In this document: positions 8,840 through 17,879 of the stretch, one piece after another
How the letters are laid out: each line of letters opens with the position of its first letter
Position numbering within the stretch: the stretch's first letter is position 1
Source of the DNA: Acidipropionibacterium sp.
Lineage (GTDB): Bacteria; Actinomycetota; Actinomycetes; Propionibacteriales; Propionibacteriaceae
Direction of reading: 5' to 3'
DNA length: 64,000 bases
NCBI GenBank assembly: GCA_022647765.1
Contig: JALCLH010000002.1
Location: forward strand, 124,001-188,000
Notes under the pieces: generated by a model
What the model saw: the letters and a program-made list of their open reading frames with translations, nothing else
Databases searched by the model: none
Told to the model about the DNA's origin: nothing
Translations under genes and position numbers: made by a program

Positions 8840-9918
8840 CGCAGTGCTCCCTCGGCTTTCTCGGCGTCGCAGAGTGTCTTCCGGGCCCGTTCGATCGCGG
8901 TGCGCACCCCTGACGGATCGCCCTTGCGCTCCGCGCTCGGCGGGGTGCGCTCCAGCGCCTCGGCCGCCACCGGGACGCCGACGCCGGCGCTCAGCGCGAC
9001 GATCGCGACGCGCACTCGCCCGTCGGCCTCGGTGAGCGTATTTCGCGCAGCCTCAGCGCTTTCCCCGGTGGCCTGCTCAACAATCTTGACCATTCGCTCA
9101 CGCAACTTCTCGTTGGTCGCGACGACATCGATCATGAGGTTCGACCAGGTCTTGCCGAGCCGGATCATGGCTGCGGTCGAGATGGCGTTGAGAGTCATCT
9201 TCTGAGCCGTCCCGGACTTCATCCGGGTCGATCCGGTGACCGCCTCCGGGCCGGTGTCGGGCAGGATCGCGACGTCGGCCAGGGCGGCCAGGGGGGCCTC
9301 CGGGTTGGTGGAGATGAGAGCGGTGGGGAGCCCACGGCGTCTCGCCTCGGCCAGTGCCCCGCCGACATAAGGGGTGCGGCCGCTGGCCGCGATGCCGATG
9401 ACCAGATCGTGCTCGCCGGCGCCGTCCAGTTCGGCGGCGCCGAGCTCGGGAGAGTCCTCGGCCCCTTCAACGGCGTGCATGAATGCGCGCTCACCGCCGG
9501 CGATATGACCGATCACTTGATCGGATCCGATGCCGTAGGTGGGCAGAAGTTCGACGGCGTCCAGCACGCCGAGCCTGCCCGAGGTGCCGGCCCCGAGATA
9601 GTGGACGCGCCCGCCCGCGCTCAGAGCGCTCACCACCAGATCCACCACCTGAGCGATCTGCGGCGTACAGGCCTGCACGGCGGCCGCCACCCGGGCGTCC
9701 TCGGCCAGGATCTCGGAGACGACGCCGGCGGAGTCCAGCTGGTCGATGTCGAGGGTCCGCCGGTTGCGGGACTCGGTGGACCAGGTGAGCCTGGGGGTCG
9801 TCTCGGCGGGAGTCTGGGAACCTGCCGTGGCCAGGGGTTTCGATCCGGTATCGGGGCTTTCGGGTGTGCCGGAGGAGACGGGTCGATCGGCCTCGGGGGG
9901 TTCGGCAGAACTGCTCAC
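8836..9918 (-). CDS. murQ: N-acetylmuramic acid 6-phosphate etherase MurQ
   Basis: 360 aa. It cleaves the lactyl ether of MurNAc-6-P to GlcNAc-6-P in cell-wall recycling. The SIS domain is clear (V-H-Y-L-G-A-G-T-S-G-R-L-G-V-L-D-A), followed by G-S-T-R-M-K-S-G-T-A-Q-K-M, a MurQ signature. The frame is open far upstream, but the GTG at 9918 is chosen because GAAGGAG precedes it by 5 bases. Even so there is a Pro/Ser/Glu-rich N-terminal extension of about 55 residues before the family core. It is divergent from an amino-sugar kinase gene (10014), its expected pathway partner. Confidence 0.9.
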   Translation of the reverse strand: MSSSAEPPEADRPVSSGTPESPDTGSKPLATAGSQTPAETTPRLTWSTESRNRRTLDIDQLDSAGVVSEILAEDARVAAAVQACTPQIAQVVDLVVSALSAGGRVHYLGAGTSGRLGVLDAVELLPTYGIGSDQVIGHIAGGERAFMHAVEGAEDSPELGAAELDGAGEHDLVIGIAASGRTPYVGGALAEARRRGLPTALISTNPEAPLAALADVAILPDTGPEAVTGSTRMKSGTAQKMTLNAISTAAMIRLGKTWSNLMIDVVATNEKLRERMVKIVEQATGESAEAARNTLTEADGRVRVAIVALSAGVGVPVAAEALERTPPSAERKGDPSGVRTAIERARKTLCDAEKAEGALR

Positions 9919-10013
9919 AGGGTCTCCTTCGGTGGACTCGGGAACATATCTTGTCACGCCCGGAGAGGGGTGCTCACCACCGCCCGGCGGTGACCGACGG
10001 TAGCCTCCTGCCC

Positions 10014-11066
10014 GTGACGGTGATGGGGATCGATCTGGGTGGCACGAGCACGCGCGCCGAGCTGGTGGACGGCACCGGCGAGGTGCTGGGCGTCGGGCTC
10101 GCCGAGGGGGCGAATCTGCGCTCGGCCGGGAGCGGGATCCCCGGGGCGGCGAGGGCGGTTCGCCGGGCTGCTGAGCTTGCTCTGGCACAGGCCGGACGGG
10201 CTCGGGACGCCGAGCGGGTATTTCCATCCGTGGGCGCGCCGGAGGCGAAGGGGACTTTGGCAGAGGTCGAGACGGCCGGCGCGGTCGCCAGGGCAAGCTC
10301 TCGGCAACGTCTCCCGGAGGTCATCGTGGTGGCCGCCTCGGGAGCCGGAGCGGCCCGCCACAAGGAGGTGGCGTCGGCCTTCCGGGAGGCCCTGGCCGGG
10401 ATCTGCGACCGGGTGCATGTGGAGAACGACCTTGCCGCGGCCTTCCGCTCGGCCAGTTCCGGCGGCGACGGCTATCTGCTGCTGTCGGGGACCGGGGCGG
10501 TGGCGGCCCGCTACCGCAACGGCCTCCTGGAGCGGCGCGCCGACGGGCTGGGCTGGATTCTGGGAGACGCCGGATCGGGGCTGTGGATCGGCTGGCAGTG
10601 TCTGCGAGCCGCTGCCGCGGATCTGGACGGCCGCGGGCCCGCGCACCGAGCTCACCGCTCGGATCACCGAGGCCCTCGAGGTGCCCGCGGTCACCGGCGA
10701 TCCGTGCCAGGACCTGGTGCGGCGGGTGGACGAGCTGGCCCCGGCGCAGATGGGCGGGCTGGCGCCCCTGGTGCTGGCCTCGGCGGGAACCGACGAGGTG
10801 GCCGCCGGGATCGCCAGGCGGGCGGGGCGGGCGCTGCTCACCAGCCTCGACGCGGTGAGGCCGACGGTGCGATCGACCGGCGTCGGCCGGCCGGGAGCAG
10901 ATCCGCCGACCGCGAGCTGGTCCTGGCCGGCGGCGTCCTGGCCCACCCCACCCCGGTGCGCGATGCCGTCGTCACCGAATTGGAGAGTCGCGGCAGCTGG
11001 CGGGTCGTCACCGCAGCCGACCCGGTCGTCGGGGCGTTGCGGATCGCCCGGGAACTGGCCAGCTGA
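10014..11066 (+). pseudogene. N-acetylglucosamine/MurNAc kinase, two compensating frameshifts
   Basis: BadF/BcrA-type sugar kinase (M-G-I-D-L-G-G-T-S-T-R at the start; L-L-L-S-G-T-G-A-V-A in the phosphate-binding region; E-L-V-L-A-G-G-V-L near the end). An extra C at about 10638 moves the reading into another frame (P-R-T-E-L-T-A-R-I-T-E-A-L), and a second shift between about 10858 and 10915 restores the first. Total length (351 codons) is normal. It probably phosphorylates GlcNAc or MurNAc released from peptidoglycan, feeding MurQ across the divergent promoter. GTG 10014 lies 7 bases after TAGCCT; ATG 10023 is an alternative start. Confidence 0.75.
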
Positions 11067-11181
11067 CCGCTCGGACAGTCACATGAAGGCGACCCGGGCT
11101 GCCAGCCACACTGAGAGTCGAGTTTGTCTTTGTCGTATTCGCGAGCGGTAGCTACGACAACTTCGGGCAGCCGGATCCGGT

Positions 11182-11251
11182 GGATTCTGCTCCCGCCACG
11201 CCGTCCCGCCGCCCTCCAGGGCCGGATGACGGCGAGGCGGGAGTGAATTCC
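11182..11251. repeat. Extragenic palindrome, family 1 (copy a)
   Basis: Left arm GGATTCTGCTCCCGCCACGC and right arm GGCGAGGCGGGAGTGAATTCC form an imperfect inverted repeat. It lies between the convergent kinase and exporter genes. It belongs to the set at 13151, 13306, 28798 and 30314. Confidence 0.7.
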
Positions 11252-11279
11252 TGCGGGGAGACGGGATCCCCCGAACTCC

Positions 11280-12194
11280 TCAGATCTCAGCCCGACGACT
11301 CTCAGCCCGACGACGCCGCCCAGCCTCCCGAGGTCGAAGTCCGCGCATGGAGATGAGCGCATTGCTCACCACGATGAGCGCAATCCCGGCCCACTCGTTG
11401 AGACGCAGGGCCTGATCGAGCACGACCCAGCCGAGCAGGGCGGCCCAGACCGGGTTGACGCTGGTGAGGGTGCCGAACATGGCCGCCGGCACCCGACGCA
11501 GAATGATGAGGTCCGTGACATAGGGGACGACCGAGGAGAGCACCCCGCAGACCGCCGCCGCTGCCAAGGCGCGGATGGTCGGCGGGTGGGAGCCGAACCA
11601 GACCAGCGCGACCGGGATCCAGACGATCCCCGACACCATGCTCGCGACCACCGGCCCCTGAACTCCGGAAGCTGCTGTCCCAAGGGTCCGGTTGAGCAGG
11701 ATGTACGCCGCCCAGGCGAGAGCCGAGACGAGCCCCACCCCGATCCCCAGGACATCGGTGGTCGGACCGGGGTCGGTGAGCACGACGACGCCGAGCGCGG
11801 CCAGCCCAGCACACAGCAGATCGGGGAGACGCCGCGACCCGGCGACGGCGACCCCGAGCGGGCCGAGGAACTCCAGGGTCACCGCCAGGCCGAGGCCGAT
11901 CCGGTCGACGGCGGTGTAGAGAGTCAGGTTCATCACACCGAAGACCAGCGCCAGCCCCAGGATCGGCCACCACCCGGCGCGGTCGAGCCTCCACAGCCGA
12001 GGACGCGCCAGCGGCATCAGCACCAGCGCGGTCACGAACTGACGGACCGCCACCACCCCGACCGGCCCCATCACGGGGAAGGCCGTGGCCCCGACCGCCG
12101 CCCCGGTCTGGTTCGAGAGAGAGTTCCCCAGCATCATGGCGATGCCCGCACCGCGCTGACGGGGAGACGCCGTCGCTGCCGATATCGCACTCAT
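11280..12194 (-). CDS. EamA/RhtA-type drug-metabolite exporter
   Basis: 304-aa inner-membrane transporter of the DMT superfamily with about ten hydrophobic helices and two EamA repeats (first ending near L-T-D-P-G-P-T; second carrying L-T-S-V-N-P-V-W-A-A-L-L-G). RhtA-like members export amino acids such as threonine or homoserine, but the substrate here is unknown. The ATG at 12194 is chosen over an 84-codon upstream extension because a TACCGT -10 box (12202-12207) ends 7 bases before it. It is divergent from a LysR regulator that probably controls it. Confidence 0.87.
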   Translation of the reverse strand: MSAISAATASPRQRGAGIAMMLGNSLSNQTGAAVGATAFPVMGPVGVVAVRQFVTALVLMPLARPRLWRLDRAGWWPILGLALVFGVMNLTLYTAVDRIGLGLAVTLEFLGPLGVAVAGSRRLPDLLCAGLAALGVVVLTDPGPTTDVLGIGVGLVSALAWAAYILLNRTLGTAASGVQGPVVASMVSGIVWIPVALVWFGSHPPTIRALAAAAVCGVLSSVVPYVTDLIILRRVPAAMFGTLTSVNPVWAALLGWVVLDQALRLNEWAGIALIVVSNALISMRGLRPREAGRRRRAESRRAEI

Positions 12195-12249
12195 GACATG
12201 GACGGTAGAACGGCGGGAACCCACAGGTACAATGCGCTCCCGGCACATG

Positions 12250-12268
12250 CCATACGCTATGCGTATGG
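12250..12268. promoter_or_regulatory. LysR-type palindrome overlapping -10 and start codon
   Basis: CCATACGC-TAT-GCGTATGG is a perfect 8-3-8 palindrome and contains ATAC-N7-GTAT, a classic LysR-type box. It covers a TACGCT -10 box (12253-12258) and the ATG (12265) of the lysR gene, so binding there would block lysR expression. An upstream TACAAT (12228-12233) is an alternative -10. Confidence 0.6.
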
Positions 12269-13218
12269 AGTGGAGCCTGCGCGAGCTGAGAACCTTCGTG
12301 ACCGCGGTGGAGGCCGGCTCCCTCACCGACGCCGCCGCCGAGTTGCGCATCTCCCAGGCCCAGGTCTCGCGCACCGTCGCCGCCCTGGAGAGACACATCG
12401 GCCAACGGGTACTGCACCGCATTCCGCACGGTTGCGAGCCCACCAAGACCGGACTTCAGCTGCTGCCGCACGCCCGGCGTCTGCTCGCTGAGGCGGACCG
12501 GCTGAGTACTTTCATGGACTCCCGGCACCAGGTGCTGAGGGTGGGCTACGCGTGGGCGGCGCTGGGGCGTCACACGGCGACCCTGCAGCGCGACTGGGAC
12601 GCCGAGCGGACCACGCACCAGGGGGTCGAGCTGCAGCTGATCCGCTACAACACCCCCACCGCGGGGCTGGCCGAGGGGGTCTGCGACGTCGCGATCATCC
12701 GGCGTCCGGTCGATGACCGCCGATTCTCCTCGGCGGTCGTGGGCCTGGAGGACCGGCTCGCCGTCTTCCCCTCGGACGATCCCCGGTGGGCCCGGCGCCG
12801 CCGACTCACGATGGCCGAGATCGCCCAGCGCACCGTCATCATCGACCCGCGCACGGGCACCACGAGCAGCCGGCTGTGGGACGGCGCCGAGCAGATGCCG
12901 CAATTCGAGGAGACCGGAGACGTCGACAGCTGGCTGGACACCATCGCCGCGGGCCACGGCGTCGGCACCACGGCCGAGGCCACCGCCTACCACCATCCGC
13001 GGCCGGGCATCAGCTACCGGCCGATCAAGGACGGGCCCCGGATTCCGGTCCGGCTCGTCTGGTGGTCGGACGAGCCGCCGGTGGGGATCCAGGCCCTGGT
13101 GGACGCCGTCACGCAGCTCTACGCCTCCGGCACCGGAGCGGCCATCTCCGGTGGAGATCACTCCCGACACGCCGTGATCCAGCCCGGTCAAGGCCTCGGG
13201 ACGGCGAGGCGGGAGTGA
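12265..13218 (+). CDS. LysR family transcriptional regulator
   Basis: 317 aa. The N-terminal winged HTH is clear (L-R-E-L-R-T-F-V-T-A-V-E-A-G-S-L-T-D-A-A), with S-Q-A-Q-V-S-R-T-V-A as recognition helix, followed by a substrate-binding domain. It probably controls the divergent exporter and itself through the palindrome at 12250. ATG 12265 is chosen because it starts directly at the HTH. The last 20 or so codons are read out of an extragenic palindrome (13151-13225), so the C-terminal tail is not ancestral and the original stop was probably lost when the repeat arrived. Confidence 0.88.
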   Translation: MEWSLRELRTFVTAVEAGSLTDAAAELRISQAQVSRTVAALERHIGQRVLHRIPHGCEPTKTGLQLLPHARRLLAEADRLSTFMDSRHQVLRVGYAWAALGRHTATLQRDWDAERTTHQGVELQLIRYNTPTAGLAEGVCDVAIIRRPVDDRRFSSAVVGLEDRLAVFPSDDPRWARRRRLTMAEIAQRTVIIDPRTGTTSSRLWDGAEQMPQFEETGDVDSWLDTIAAGHGVGTTAEATAYHHPRPGISYRPIKDGPRIPVRLVWWSDEPPVGIQALVDAVTQLYASGTGAAISGGDHSRHAVIQPGQGLGTARRE

Positions 13219-13225
13219 TCTCCAC
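13151..13225. repeat. Extragenic palindrome, family 1 (copy b)
   Basis: GTGGAGATCACTCCCG at 13151 pairs with CGGGAGTGATCTCCAC ending at 13225. It overlaps the 3' end of the lysR gene and supplies its stop codon. With copy d (13306-13380) it fills most of the gene-free stretch 13219-13534, in which I see nothing else except the ribosome site for the next gene. Confidence 0.8.
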
Positions 13226-13305
13226 GCTTCCCCGGACCTCCGCCCGTTGACGACCCTCGCCCCGAATCTGAATCCCGATTCTGAGGCGGGCGGGGAGGAG
13301 CCATG

Positions 13306-13380
13306 GTCCCGATCACTCCCGCTGGGCCGGTTTTCGACACCGCGCGTGCAGATTCACGGCGGAGCGGGAGTGATCGGGAC
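13306..13380. repeat. Extragenic palindrome, family 1 (copy d subtype)
   Basis: GTCCCGATCACTCCCGC at the left pairs perfectly with GCGGGAGTGATCGGGAC at the right. The centre contains CACCGC and ATTCACGGCG, shared with the copy at 30314, so these two form a subtype. Confidence 0.8.
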
Positions 13381-13534
13381 TCTTCACCCAAACCTCCACC
13401 CATTGACGACCCCCGCCCCACCACACACATCGGTCAAGGAGGGGTGGTTTCATGGGGGCTACCCGCATCGAGCGCGATGGCTGCTCCAGCCTGCCCGCAG
13501 CGCCGAGATCACCGGGGCGAGGAGGTCCGCATTG

Positions 13535-15550
13535 ATGACGCCACAAGGCCCGATCCTCTCCCGCCGCGCCCTCGGCAGGACAACCGTCGGCGTCATCGCC
13601 GCCACCGCGGCCGTATCCCTCGCCGGCTGCAAGGGCTCCGGCACCGACAATCCCCCCGTTCCGGACGGCGCAAACCGGGTCGCCCAGCAGCTCGCCTCCG
13701 GCCTCACCGAGGGCAGTCTCGCCAACGTCCCGCTCGACGACCCGGCCACCGCCGCCGCGGATCTGAAGACCATCTTCGCCGGGATGGACGGCCTGCGGCC
13801 CACCGTCAAGGTCGCCTCCACGAAGGTCTCCGCCGACGCCGGCTCGGGATCCGGCTCCACTACATCGGCCAGCTCCGGCGACACGGTGACCGCCACCCTG
13901 AACCACACTCTCCCGCTGGCCGGCAAGACCTGGGCCTTCACCTCCACCGCCCGGATCGTCAAGAGCGGCGACTCCTGGAAGGTCGCCTGGGAGCCGACCA
14001 TCGTCCACCCCAGGCTCACCCAGGCCACCCGCCTGCGCCACACCCGCGAGCTCGGTGAGCGCGCCTCCATCACCGGCCCCGGCGACTCCGACATCGTCGT
14101 CAATCACACCGTCCATGACGTCGGCATCGACAAGACGAAGATCGACAAGACGAAATGGGACGCCTCGGCCACCGCCCTGGCGAAACTGGTCCAGATCGAC
14201 CCCAAGGCCTATGTCAAGCAGGTCCAGTCGGCCGGACCGCAGGCCTTCGTCGTCGCCATCACGCTGCGCGAACAGGACATCCCGCGCAACATCGGCCTGA
14301 TCCCCGGCGCCGCCGTCACCGACCGCGAACTGCCGCTGGCCCCCACCAAGACCTTCGCCGCCGGGCTGCTCGGCACCTCCGGGCTGGCCGATGAGGACGA
14401 CGTCAAGCGCGGCAAGGGAGCGATCGCCGAGGGCGACGTCGTCGGCAAGTCCGGCCTCCAGCTGCGCTACGACGACCAGCTGCGCGGCACAGTCGGCCAC
14501 GTCATCGCCCTGGTCCCCCGCACCGATCCGGGCGCCACCGCCTCCCCCCAGCCGGACCAGTCGACCCAGGCCAGCACCCAGCCAGGCCAGACCCCCTCCA
14601 GCCTCTCCCCCTCCCTGCCGGCCACCCTCTTCTCCACCCCGAAGTCCGACGGGAAACCGCTCAAACTCACCCTCGACCCGACCCTCCAGACCAAGGCCGA
14701 GACCGCCCTGGCCCAAGCCTCCGGCGTCGCCTGCCTGGTCGCCGTCCAACCCTCCACCGGCGGCATCCTGGCCCTGGCGAACTCCCAGGCGGCCGGGGCC
14801 AACGCCTTCGCCAACACCGGTCAGTACGCCCCCGGCTCGACCTTCAAGGTCGCCACCACGCTGGCCCTGCTGCGCGCCGGGCTCACCCCCGACTCCACGG
14901 TCAACTGCTCACCGACGGTCAACGTCAACGGGCGCATCTTCCACAACTACTCCGACTACGACTCCGCCTACTCGGGCAACATCCCCCTGACCCAGGCCGT
15001 CGCCCAGTCCTGCAACACCGCCTTCATCTCCCAGCACGCCAAGGTCACCTCGGCGACCCTGCGCCGCGCCGCAGGCAGCGTGGGTGTCGGCGTCGACTAC
15101 GACGCCGGCTTCCCGGCCTTCTACGGCTCGATCGCGGACACCACCGCAGCCGACATCCTGGCCTCCGACATGATCGGCCAGGGCGGGGTGCTGGCCTCCC
15201 CGATGGCGATGGCCGGGGTGGCCGCCTCGGTGGCGGCCGGGACGACCGTCGTCCCCTGGCTCATCCAGGGCAGGAAGCCCACCCCCAAGGCCGCCCCGCT
15301 GAGCACCAGCGAGGTCGCCGGACTGCGCGCGGTGATGATCGCCACCGTCAAGCAGGGCTCCGGACGGGTGCTGGCCGGGCTGGCCACCGGCGCCAAGACC
15401 GGGACCGCCGAGTTCGGCCAGACCGGCAAGCTCAAGACCCATGCCTGGATGATCTGCTGGACCTCCCAGATCGCGGTGGCCTGCATGGTCGAGGTCGGGG
15501 AGTCCGGGTCCGGGACCGCCGGGCCGATCATCAAGGCGTTCCTGTCATGA
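13535..15550 (+). CDS. Class B penicillin-binding lipoprotein (transpeptidase)
   Basis: 671-aa peptidoglycan D,D-transpeptidase. The N-terminus is a Tat-like lipoprotein signal (S-R-R-A-L-G-R then V-S-L-A-G-C), so it is exported and lipid-anchored at the outer face. A MecA_N/NTF2-like domain and dimerisation domain precede the catalytic domain. Active-site motifs: S-T-F-K with Ser435, S-C-N at 492-494, K-T-G at 621-623. A low-complexity Pro/Ser/Thr/Gln linker lies near 335-365. Start: ATG 13535 with GGAGG nine bases upstream (an adjacent in-frame TTG is possible). The lipobox makes it unlike the usual membrane-anchored PbpA. Confidence 0.9.
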   Translation: MTPQGPILSRRALGRTTVGVIAATAAVSLAGCKGSGTDNPPVPDGANRVAQQLASGLTEGSLANVPLDDPATAAADLKTIFAGMDGLRPTVKVASTKVSADAGSGSGSTTSASSGDTVTATLNHTLPLAGKTWAFTSTARIVKSGDSWKVAWEPTIVHPRLTQATRLRHTRELGERASITGPGDSDIVVNHTVHDVGIDKTKIDKTKWDASATALAKLVQIDPKAYVKQVQSAGPQAFVVAITLREQDIPRNIGLIPGAAVTDRELPLAPTKTFAAGLLGTSGLADEDDVKRGKGAIAEGDVVGKSGLQLRYDDQLRGTVGHVIALVPRTDPGATASPQPDQSTQASTQPGQTPSSLSPSLPATLFSTPKSDGKPLKLTLDPTLQTKAETALAQASGVACLVAVQPSTGGILALANSQAAGANAFANTGQYAPGSTFKVATTLALLRAGLTPDSTVNCSPTVNVNGRIFHNYSDYDSAYSGNIPLTQAVAQSCNTAFISQHAKVTSATLRRAAGSVGVGVDYDAGFPAFYGSIADTTAADILASDMIGQGGVLASPMAMAGVAASVAAGTTVVPWLIQGRKPTPKAAPLSTSEVAGLRAVMIATVKQGSGRVLAGLATGAKTGTAEFGQTGKLKTHAWMICWTSQIAVACMVEVGESGSGTAGPIIKAFLS

Positions 15551-15590
15551 TCCTTCCTGCCATGATCCTTCCCGGCACGATGGAGGCCCG

Positions 15591-16494
15591 GTGCTGACTC
15601 CCCTGCGCATACTCGTTCCGATGAGGACCTCCTTCGTGAAGTCCTTCACCTGGAACTGGCCGAACACGCCCATCAACCTGGCGATCATCATCGCGGCCGC
15701 CCTGCTGTTCCGCTGGTTGCTGCGCAAGGGCGTCAACTGGGTCATCGGCTGGATGCTGAGACGGGCCGAGAAGCGCCGCTCCTCGGAGACCACCCACGGC
15801 GGCGTCGCACTCGGCGAACTCACCGGCCTCAACGCCGAACGACAGGCCCAGCGCACCACGACGGTCGGCCGGCTGCTCTACAACATCGGCGTCGCCCTCA
15901 TCCTCACCGTGGCCGTGCTGTGGGGCTTCGACTCGGTCGGCATCAGGTTGACGCCGATCCTGGCCTCGGCCGGAGTCGTCGGCATCGCGGTGGCCTTCGG
16001 CGCCCAGAGCCTGGTCAAGGACCTGCTCTCCGGCCTCTTCCTGATCTTCGAGGATCAGTACGGGGTGGGCGACGTCGTCGAGATCAACGACGTCAAGGGC
16101 ACCGTCGAGGACGTCGGGCCTGCGGGTGACCCGGATCCGGGACTTCGACGGGCTGATCTGGTACGTCCGAAATGGCGAGATCGTCACCGTCGGCAACCGC
16201 ACCCAGGGGGTGGCGTCCTCCCTCACCGACATCACCGTGCACGCCTCCGAGGATCCCCTGGTGGTGATCCGGGTGCTCAACCTGGTGATCCGGGAGATCG
16301 ACCAGGACCCGCAGTTCAGCGACTCCCTGCTGGAGACCCCGACGGTGCTCGGCGTCACCGACATCACCGGCGACAAGATGACCTTCCAGATCTCCACCAA
16401 GTGCGTCGCCCAGACCCAGTACGACGTGATCCGCACCCTCCGCCGCAAGGTCAAGGACGCCTTCGACGAGGCGCGGATCCGCGGAGCCTTCTGA
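15591..16494 (+). pseudogene. Small-conductance mechanosensitive channel MscS, frameshifted
   Basis: MscS-family channel of about 300 aa that opens on membrane tension. The pore helix and beta-domain read A-G-V-V-G-I-A-V-A-F-G-A-Q-S-L-V-K-D, then G-V-G-D-V-V-E-I-N. At 16119 an extra C in GTCGGGCCTGCGG breaks the frame; skipping it restores L-R-V-T-R-I-R-D-F-D-G through to the end. It starts at GTG 15591 with GGAGG 4 bases upstream and follows the penicillin-binding gene by 40 bp. It could be a pseudogene, but the rest is well preserved, so a one-base sequence error is likely. Confidence 0.8.
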
Positions 16495-16504
16495 CCGGCG
16501 CCGA

Positions 16505-17644
16505 CTACTCCTCCCCCATCGCCTCCGCGATGAGGCGGGTGAGCAGCGGCCGGGCGGTCGCCATCGACCGTTTGAGGTCCGGTTCGATGTCCGACAGGGC
16601 CAGGACGCCGTCGAAGGCGTCGCGATCGGCGCCCTCCAGCTCGCAGATCCCGCAGACCGCCCAGACCGGCACCCCGGCCTCCCGGGCGATCCGGCGCACG
16701 GCGTCGGGGGTCTTGCCGAGCAGGGTCTGGTGATCCAGCCGGCCCTCCCCGGTGATCACCAGGGAGGCCTCGCGGATCTTCCGGGCGGCGTCCGACCAGC
16801 CGAGCACCACCTCGGCGCCGGGCCGGTAGCGCGCCCCCAGGCACATCAGCGCCCAGCCGACCCCGCCGGCGGCGCCGGCCCCCGGATCGTCGCGGTGCAT
16901 GACGCCGAGCGCCGGCTCCACCGCTCCGGAGAACTTCTCCAGAGTGGTGTCGGCCAGCGCGACGCCGTCGGCGTCCAGACCCTTCTGCGGGCCGAAGATC
17001 GCCGCGGTGCCCTCGGGTCCGAGCAGCGGGCTGGTGACGTCGCAGGCCACGGTGAGTTGGACCTCGGCCAGCCGGGGGTTGAGGTGGGTGAGGTCGACCA
17101 GATCCAGTTTCGTGAGCCCGGCCAGCCCCGGCTCGACATCGCTGCGATCGGCGTCCAGGAAGATCGCCCCCAGCGCCTCCAGCATCCCGGCCCCGCCGTC
17201 GGTGCTGGCCGAGCCGCCGATCCCGATCGTGATCGAGGTCACCCCGTCGCGCAGGGCCGCCGCGATCACCTCACCGAGCCCCCGGCTGGACGCGGTCAGC
17301 GCGCGCTGCGGGGTGGGCGGCCCGGACACCCGGTCGGCCCTCTCCAGGCCGCAGCAGGCCGCCATCTCGATGACGGCGTCGTCACCGCGGCGGGCCCAGT
17401 CCACCTCCGCGAGATCCCCGGTGGCGCCGTGACAGCGGGTGGGCACCGAGTGGTAGCCGGCCGCGATGGCGGCGTCCAGAGTGCCCTCGCCGCCGTCGGC
17501 GACCGGGATGGAGACGACGTCGATATGCGGGTCGGCCCGGCGCAGACCCTGGCTGACGGCCAGACAGGCCTGATTGCTGGTCAACGACCCCTTGAAGGAG
17601 TCCACCGCGACCACGACGGTCCCCGCATCTGACTGTGATGTCAT
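16505..17644 (-). CDS. Glycerate kinase (GlxK type)
   Basis: 379 aa; phosphorylates D-glycerate to 2- or 3-phosphoglycerate. Family marks: V-V-V-A-V-D-S-F-K-G-S-L-T-S at the N-terminus, P-V-A-D-G-G-E-G-T, I-G-I-G-G-S-A-S-T-D-G-G-A-G, and G-E-G-R-L-D-H-Q-T-L-L-G-K near the C-terminus. ATG 17644 is preferred to a 46-codon extension because a TAGCAT -10 box (17652-17657) ends 7 bases before it. It is convergent with the mscS gene, 10 bp away. Confidence 0.92.
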   Translation of the reverse strand: MTSQSDAGTVVVAVDSFKGSLTSNQACLAVSQGLRRADPHIDVVSIPVADGGEGTLDAAIAAGYHSVPTRCHGATGDLAEVDWARRGDDAVIEMAACCGLERADRVSGPPTPQRALTASSRGLGEVIAAALRDGVTSITIGIGGSASTDGGAGMLEALGAIFLDADRSDVEPGLAGLTKLDLVDLTHLNPRLAEVQLTVACDVTSPLLGPEGTAAIFGPQKGLDADGVALADTTLEKFSGAVEPALGVMHRDDPGAGAAGGVGWALMCLGARYRPGAEVVLGWSDAARKIREASLVITGEGRLDHQTLLGKTPDAVRRIAREAGVPVWAVCGICELEGADRDAFDGVLALSDIEPDLKRSMATARPLLTRLIAEAMGEE

Positions 17645-17677
17645 GCCGGCCATGCTAGAGGGACGCCGGGTTCTGCT

Positions 17678-17835
17678 GAGATCGGCCACCAGGGGCGCCG
17701 CCGTCTGGATAATCCACACGGGCGGTCGATATATGGCCAAGTTCATTCCGGCTCCGGCGGGCCCGGCTCTGAAATCGGCCACTGAGCGGGCGCCGTGTGG
17801 ATTATCCAGAGGCCGCCCGATATATGGCCGATCTC
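17678..17835. repeat. Two imperfect direct copies with internal palindromes
   Basis: Two copies of about 65-70 bp (17679-17746 and 17771-17838) share ATCGGCCAC, GGCGCCG, TGGAT(A/T)ATCCA, and CGATATATGGCC. The outer ends GAGATCGGCC and GGCCGATCTC are also inverted. It fills the divergent space between glycerate kinase and the CCA-adding enzyme. It could be a double operator or a mobile palindrome. Confidence 0.6.
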
Positions 17836-17879
17836 ATTCGTATCCCGCGCGGTAGCAGCGTCTCGTAGAGTAGTGACTC

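Noticed and set aside
9918-10296. MurQ start at the far upstream end of its open frame
   Set aside because: That extension would cover the divergent kinase start and is Pro/Arg-rich antisense sequence; GTG 9918 has a good ribosome site.
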